The position numbers were made by a program, and so were the translations under genes. A stretch of DNA of 25,287 nt, taken from NCBI GenBank assembly GCA_963828405.1, contig CAWHEG010000025.1, forward strand, positions 1-25,287, written 5' to 3'. Shown here in pieces: positions 21,963 through 25,287 of this stretch (positions within the stretch are counted from its first letter, which is position 1; each line of letters begins with the position of its first letter). The notes beneath the pieces are model-generated. The model was not told where the DNA came from, did not search any database, and saw only the letters and a list, made by a program, of their open reading frames with translations. Source of the stretch: JANMJD01 sp963828405. Lineage in GTDB: Bacteria > Actinomycetota > Acidimicrobiia > Acidimicrobiales > Ilumatobacteraceae.

Positions 21963-24227
21963 TTGACCACCGAGCCATCAGCGTTCCACAAGACGGCGTG
22001 CATCTTGTGCGAATCCAACTGCGGGATCGAGGTACGGCTCGATGGCCGCACGTTCGAACGCATCCGCGGCAACAAGGACCACGTCGGCTCCAAGGGGTAC
22101 ACCTGCGAAAAGGCGTTGCGTCTCGACTACTACCAGAACAGCCGCGATCGCTTGACGTTGCCGATGCGTCGCCGTTCGGACGGGACCTACGAGCAGGTCT
22201 CGTGGGACACGGCGATCACCGAGGTCGCAGAACGGCTGGCGTCGGTCCGAGACGCCCACGGTGGTGCATCGATCTTCCGATATGGCACTGGCGGACAGGG
22301 CAACCACCTCGGCGGCGTCTACGGCGACGCGCTCAGCAACGCCCTCGGGGTTCGCTACCGATCCAACGCGCTCGCGCAGGAAAAGACCGGACAGGCCTAC
22401 GTCGAAGGGCGCCTCTACCGGGCCCACACCCGCGGCGACTGGGAACACACCGAGGTCGCCGTGTTCCTCGGCAAGAACCCCTGGATGAGCCACGGCCTAC
22501 CGGAAGCACGCCGGGTGCTCAAGGAGATCGCCGGCGACCCCGCGCGTTCGATGGTGGTGATCGACCCCCGCCGAACCAAGACCGCAGAACTCGCCGACTA
22601 CTTCCTGCAAGTCAAACCCGGCACCGATGCGTACTGTGTCGCGGCGATCGTCGCGGTCCTCGTGCGCGACGAACTCCTCGATGGGACGTTTCTCGACACC
22701 CATGTCGTCGACGTCGAGCCCGTCCTCGACGCGATCGGGCGCGTCCCGATCTCCGAGTTCGCCCAACGATGCGGGATCCCGCTGCCCGACATCGAAGCCG
22801 TCGCCCACCGCATCGGGCGGTCGGACTCGGTATCGATCTTCGAAGACATCGGCGTCGAGCAAGCACCCCACTCGACGCTGGTGTCGTACTTGCAGCGCCT
22901 GATCTGGATCCTGCGCGGCAGCTTTGCCAAACACGGCGGTATGAACCCGGTGACGTCGCTGTTCCCGAGCGGCAAGCGACCCGCCGGGGCGCGACGCTCC
23001 ACCTACACCCCGGTTACAGGTGCCGAGATCATCACGGGCCTGATCCCCTGCAACTCGATCGCCGACGAGGTTCTCACCGATCATCCGGACCGATTCCGGG
23101 CAATGATCATCGAGAGCTCAAACCCCGTGCACTCACTCGCCGGATCGGCCCGGTTCCGCGAAGCGATGGAAGCACTCGAGTTCAGCGTCGTGTTCGATGT
23201 CGCCATGACCGAGACCGGTCGACTCGCCGACTACGTCCTACCGTCGTCGAGCCAATTCGAGAAACCCGAAGCCGTCTTCTTCAACTTCGAGTTCCCGAAC
23301 AACGTGTTCTCACTCCGCAAACCGGTGCTCGAACCCCTCCCGAACGCCATCGCCGAACCCGAGATCCACACCCGCCTCATCGAAGCGCTCGGCGCGCTCG
23401 ACGACGCCGACATCGCTCCTCTTCGTCTCGCCGCCGACGCCGGCCGCGCAGAGTTCGCAGTGGCCTTCGCCGCGACGATCGGGAACAAGCCCGAACTCGC
23501 CAAGGTCGGCGCAGCACTGCTGTACCGCACCCTCGGCCCAACGCTGCCAGATGGACTCGCCGGTGCCGCGGCCCTGTGGTTCCCTATGCAGCTGTGCGCC
23601 GCCGCCTACCCCGAAGCTGTCGAACGCGCCGGCATCCAACCCGGCCCCACCGGCCTCGGCGACGCCCTCTTCGACGCCGTACTCGCCAGCGACGATGGCA
23701 TCGTCTTCACGAGCCACCGGTACGAGGACGCGTGGGACCTCATCGGCTTCGACGACGGCAAGATCCACGCCGCCATCCCCGTCCTCATCGACGAACTCGA
23801 CGCATTGCGCACCGCTCCCACGTCGTACACGACGATCGACTTCCCCTACGTCCTGTCCGCCGGGGAACGACGATCGTTCTCCGCCAACACCATCATCCGC
23901 AGCCCGCAGTGGCGAAAGAAGGACCTCGACGGTGCCCTCGCCATCAGCCCTCACGACGCCACGCCACTCGGCGTCGAAGATGGTGACCGCATCCGCCTCA
24001 CCACCGCCGCAGGCACCGCAGAACCCGTCATCATGATCGACGAAGCAATGCAGCCTGGCCACATCAGCCTGCCCAACGGCTACGGACTCAGCTACCCCGA
24101 CGAACACGGAGAGCACCACACCGTCGGCGTCGCACCCAACGAGCTCACATCCCTCGATTGGAAAGACACCATCGCCGGCACACCATGGCACAAGCATGTG
24201 CCAGCGCGCCTCGAACGACTCACCTGA
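21963..24227 (+). CDS. Molybdopterin-dependent oxidoreductase (DMSO reductase superfamily)
   Basis: TTG 21963 follows GGAG at 21953-21956 with 6-nt spacing and gives 754 residues. The N-terminus has a [4Fe-4S] site, C13-x2-C16-x3-C20 and C48 (ACILCESNCGIEV, GYTCEKA), followed by the bis-MGD-binding domains: YGTGGQGNHLGG, FLGKNPWMSHGLPEARR, VVIDPRRTKTAELADYFLQV, and ESSNPVHSLAG. The C-terminal domain (about 640-754) is the molybdopterin-dinucleotide-binding barrel, with LAISPHDATPLGVEDGDRIR. No twin-arginine signal is present, so it acts in the cytoplasm. No electron-transfer partner or cofactor gene is adjacent, so the substrate cannot be deduced; formate dehydrogenase- or nitrate reductase-like activity are only family-level possibilities. 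It is intact and lies between two copies of a tRNA-derived repeat. Confidence 0.85.
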   Translation: MTTEPSAFHKTACILCESNCGIEVRLDGRTFERIRGNKDHVGSKGYTCEKALRLDYYQNSRDRLTLPMRRRSDGTYEQVSWDTAITEVAERLASVRDAHGGASIFRYGTGGQGNHLGGVYGDALSNALGVRYRSNALAQEKTGQAYVEGRLYRAHTRGDWEHTEVAVFLGKNPWMSHGLPEARRVLKEIAGDPARSMVVIDPRRTKTAELADYFLQVKPGTDAYCVAAIVAVLVRDELLDGTFLDTHVVDVEPVLDAIGRVPISEFAQRCGIPLPDIEAVAHRIGRSDSVSIFEDIGVEQAPHSTLVSYLQRLIWILRGSFAKHGGMNPVTSLFPSGKRPAGARRSTYTPVTGAEIITGLIPCNSIADEVLTDHPDRFRAMIIESSNPVHSLAGSARFREAMEALEFSVVFDVAMTETGRLADYVLPSSSQFEKPEAVFFNFEFPNNVFSLRKPVLEPLPNAIAEPEIHTRLIEALGALDDADIAPLRLAADAGRAEFAVAFAATIGNKPELAKVGAALLYRTLGPTLPDGLAGAAALWFPMQLCAAAYPEAVERAGIQPGPTGLGDALFDAVLASDDGIVFTSHRYEDAWDLIGFDDGKIHAAIPVLIDELDALRTAPTSYTTIDFPYVLSAGERRSFSANTIIRSPQWRKKDLDGALAISPHDATPLGVEDGDRIRLTTAAGTAEPVIMIDEAMQPGHISLPNGYGLSYPDEHGEHHTVGVAPNELTSLDWKDTIAGTPWHKHVPARLERLT

Positions 24228-24443
24228 CACCCGATCACGGACCAGGTAGTGGAGTCAGCGTCGCCTTGCAAGCGCTCGCATGACACGGCGCCCAGCCGCA
24301 TTGTCGCCGCCATGCTCCGCGAACACGGCGCGAACACGACGGGCTCCTCCGGGTGCAAACGGGCGCCTACGACACGAACCGTCGCGACCGCTGAATCGCT
24401 GCTCTAGCTGCACCAACACATCCGGACGCCTACCTGAGCGGAC

Positions 24444-24502
24444 GTGACGCTGTCGGCTCACAACCCGAAGGTCGCAGGTTCAAATCCTGCCCCCGCCACC
24501 AC
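24444..24502 (+). repeat. tRNA-fMet-like 3' half, copy 2 (probable attachment site of the recombinase element)
   Basis: Same unit as at 21495-21553, beginning GTGACGCTGTCG. The T-arm and acceptor strand are perfect here (GCAGG TTCAAAT CCTGC, CCCCGCC, ACCA), but the anticodon loop is CTCACAA and the anticodon stem lacks one G, with no 5' half upstream. The 216 bases between the oxidoreductase stop and this copy (24228-24443) hold no gene or other feature I can support. Confidence 0.78.
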
Positions 24503-25287
24503 ATAGCTGCAACCGAACATCCATGGTCGGAGAGTCTCTGACAGGATCGAGGAGCAGTTCGAGATCGAGGGCCTGGTACAGCCGGGCCCTCGTTTCGCGT
24601 TCGGCCTCGGACAGCATCGCGGCGAGGTTCCCGGCGTGGTCGAGCGCCTCGCGGATCTGGTCGGCGGTGATCGGGGCCGGTGCGTCGTGCTGGTGTTCCC
24701 AGGCGCTGATGGTGGCTTCGGCGGCGGCGAGGTCGCGTTGGATCTGCCTGGTGGTGATGACGGTGAGGTCGGGGTCCATCCCGGCGCGGATGGCTGCGAG
24801 GACTCGGTCGAGCTCGACCGGCAGGTCCCGCAGCGCCCGCCTTGCAGCCTGCACCTCGGGCGGCTCCGGAGCCGGAGTGGCATCGGCGGCGAGCGCCGCG
24901 GCGATCGTGGTCTCGCGGTGCTCGGCGTCGGTGAGCTGGCCGAGCCAGTCGTCCAGGACGCTGACGATGCGGTCCTCACGGATGGCCGTAGTGCGCGGGT
25001 GGCCGGTGTCGGCGTAATCCGGTCGGACACGGTCGCACCGGTAGTACGGGTTGCCCTTCAGCGTGGCTCCGTGCATCGACCGGCCGCACACCTTGCAGCG
25101 CACGAGCCCGGCGAGCAGGTAGGCCGGGAGTAGCTCTCGGGCGGCGGCGCGCCGGCCCGTGCGTGTTCGTGATCCTGGCGTTCACGCACTCCCACAGCTC
25201 AGGGTCGACGATGGCCAGCCACGCGGGTTCGTCGGAGGTGACCCAGCTGTTGCTGGGTTGCCAGCGTTGGTGGCTGGTGGTCCCAGC
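24480..25287 (-). CDS. Large serine recombinase, C-terminal part; N-terminus outside window, one frame break
   Basis: The visible part begins inside the recombinase domain (QPSNSWVTSDEPAWLAIVDP, ELWECVNARI), continues with LLPAYLLAGLVRCKVCGRSM and the zinc ribbon (CKVCGRSMHG ... NPYYRCD), and then a long Ala/Arg-rich coiled coil typical of large serine integrases. The catalytic Ser domain lies beyond 25287. The frame breaks near 25140-25155: removing one C at GGGCCGG gives NTHGRRAAARELLPAYLLAG, the natural continuation. The stop TGA (24482-24480) and last codons lie inside the T-arm of the tRNA-like repeat. The gene end therefore abuts its likely attachment site, implying an integrated element extending to the right of the window. 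Confidence 0.82.

Noticed and set aside
21998..23986. 662-codon plus-strand frame inside the molybdopterin gene
   Set aside because: Arg-rich out-of-frame reading; the overlapping frame has the cysteine cluster and cofactor-binding motifs.
24458..25030. Minus-strand frame ending AGAGFEPATFGL
   Set aside because: This ending is the usual spurious translation of the antisense 3' end of a tRNA; the recombinase frame next to it is the real one.

Overview
The window is a GC-rich, densely coded stretch with GTG and TTG starts and actinobacterial-looking proteins. An Acidimicrobiia-type or other high-GC actinobacterium is my best guess, from codon use and protein flavour only. Most of it is accessory DNA: an orphan gene cluster, a toxin-antitoxin/defence-like locus, two IS21-family insertion sequences, decayed gene fragments, and integration scars at an initiator-tRNA-like sequence.

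Layout. (1) 1-5307, minus strand: three tightly overlapping genes led by an 1162-aa DUF6603-type protein, then a 208-aa orphan and a further orphan that runs off the left edge. (2) 5419-6097, plus: a divergent orphan gene behind a good promoter. (3) 6386-8283, plus: an AbiEi/AbiEii-like type IV toxin-antitoxin pair, followed by a NERD-domain gene (8334 on). (4) 9175-11861: an IS21-family element with matching 12-bp ends and a CCCG target duplication. It sits inside the NERD gene, and removing it in silico restores the reading frame and a natural-looking C-terminus ending at 11933. It carries an extra small helix-turn-helix gene besides istA and istB. (5) 12015-12137: a DUF3024-like C-terminal scrap, then a second, unrelated IS21-family element (about 12138-14715). 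(6) 14807-17215, minus: an 802-aa protein with an Fe(II)/2-oxoglutarate oxygenase domain. (7) 17243-17878: remains of two dead genes, one a metallophosphoesterase. (8) 17894-19912, plus: a lipoprotein joining a serine beta-lactamase-like hydrolase to a PD40 beta-propeller. (9) 20051-21139, minus: an alpha/beta-hydrolase (lipase/esterase type). (10) 21215-25287: a small pseudogene, two roughly 60-bp direct copies of the 3' half of an initiator-tRNA-like gene (21495-21553 and 24444-24502), a tyrosine-integrase tail next to the first copy, a TTG-started molybdopterin oxidoreductase between the copies, and the C-terminal part of a serine recombinase whose last codons lie inside the second copy.

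A recurring feature is single-base reading-frame breaks in otherwise healthy genes (near 303, 746, 5653, 8068 and 25147). At least four can be repaired by changing the length of a short homopolymer by one base, so sequencing or assembly indels are as likely as real mutation. In contrast, the metallophosphoesterase, tyrosine integrase and DUF3024 pieces lack whole segments and are genuine remnants.

Functional themes: defence or stress (AbiE pair plus NERD protein), mobility (two IS21 elements, two integrase remains, tRNA-derived repeats), and several stand-alone enzymes. No CRISPR array, rRNA or intact tRNA gene is visible.
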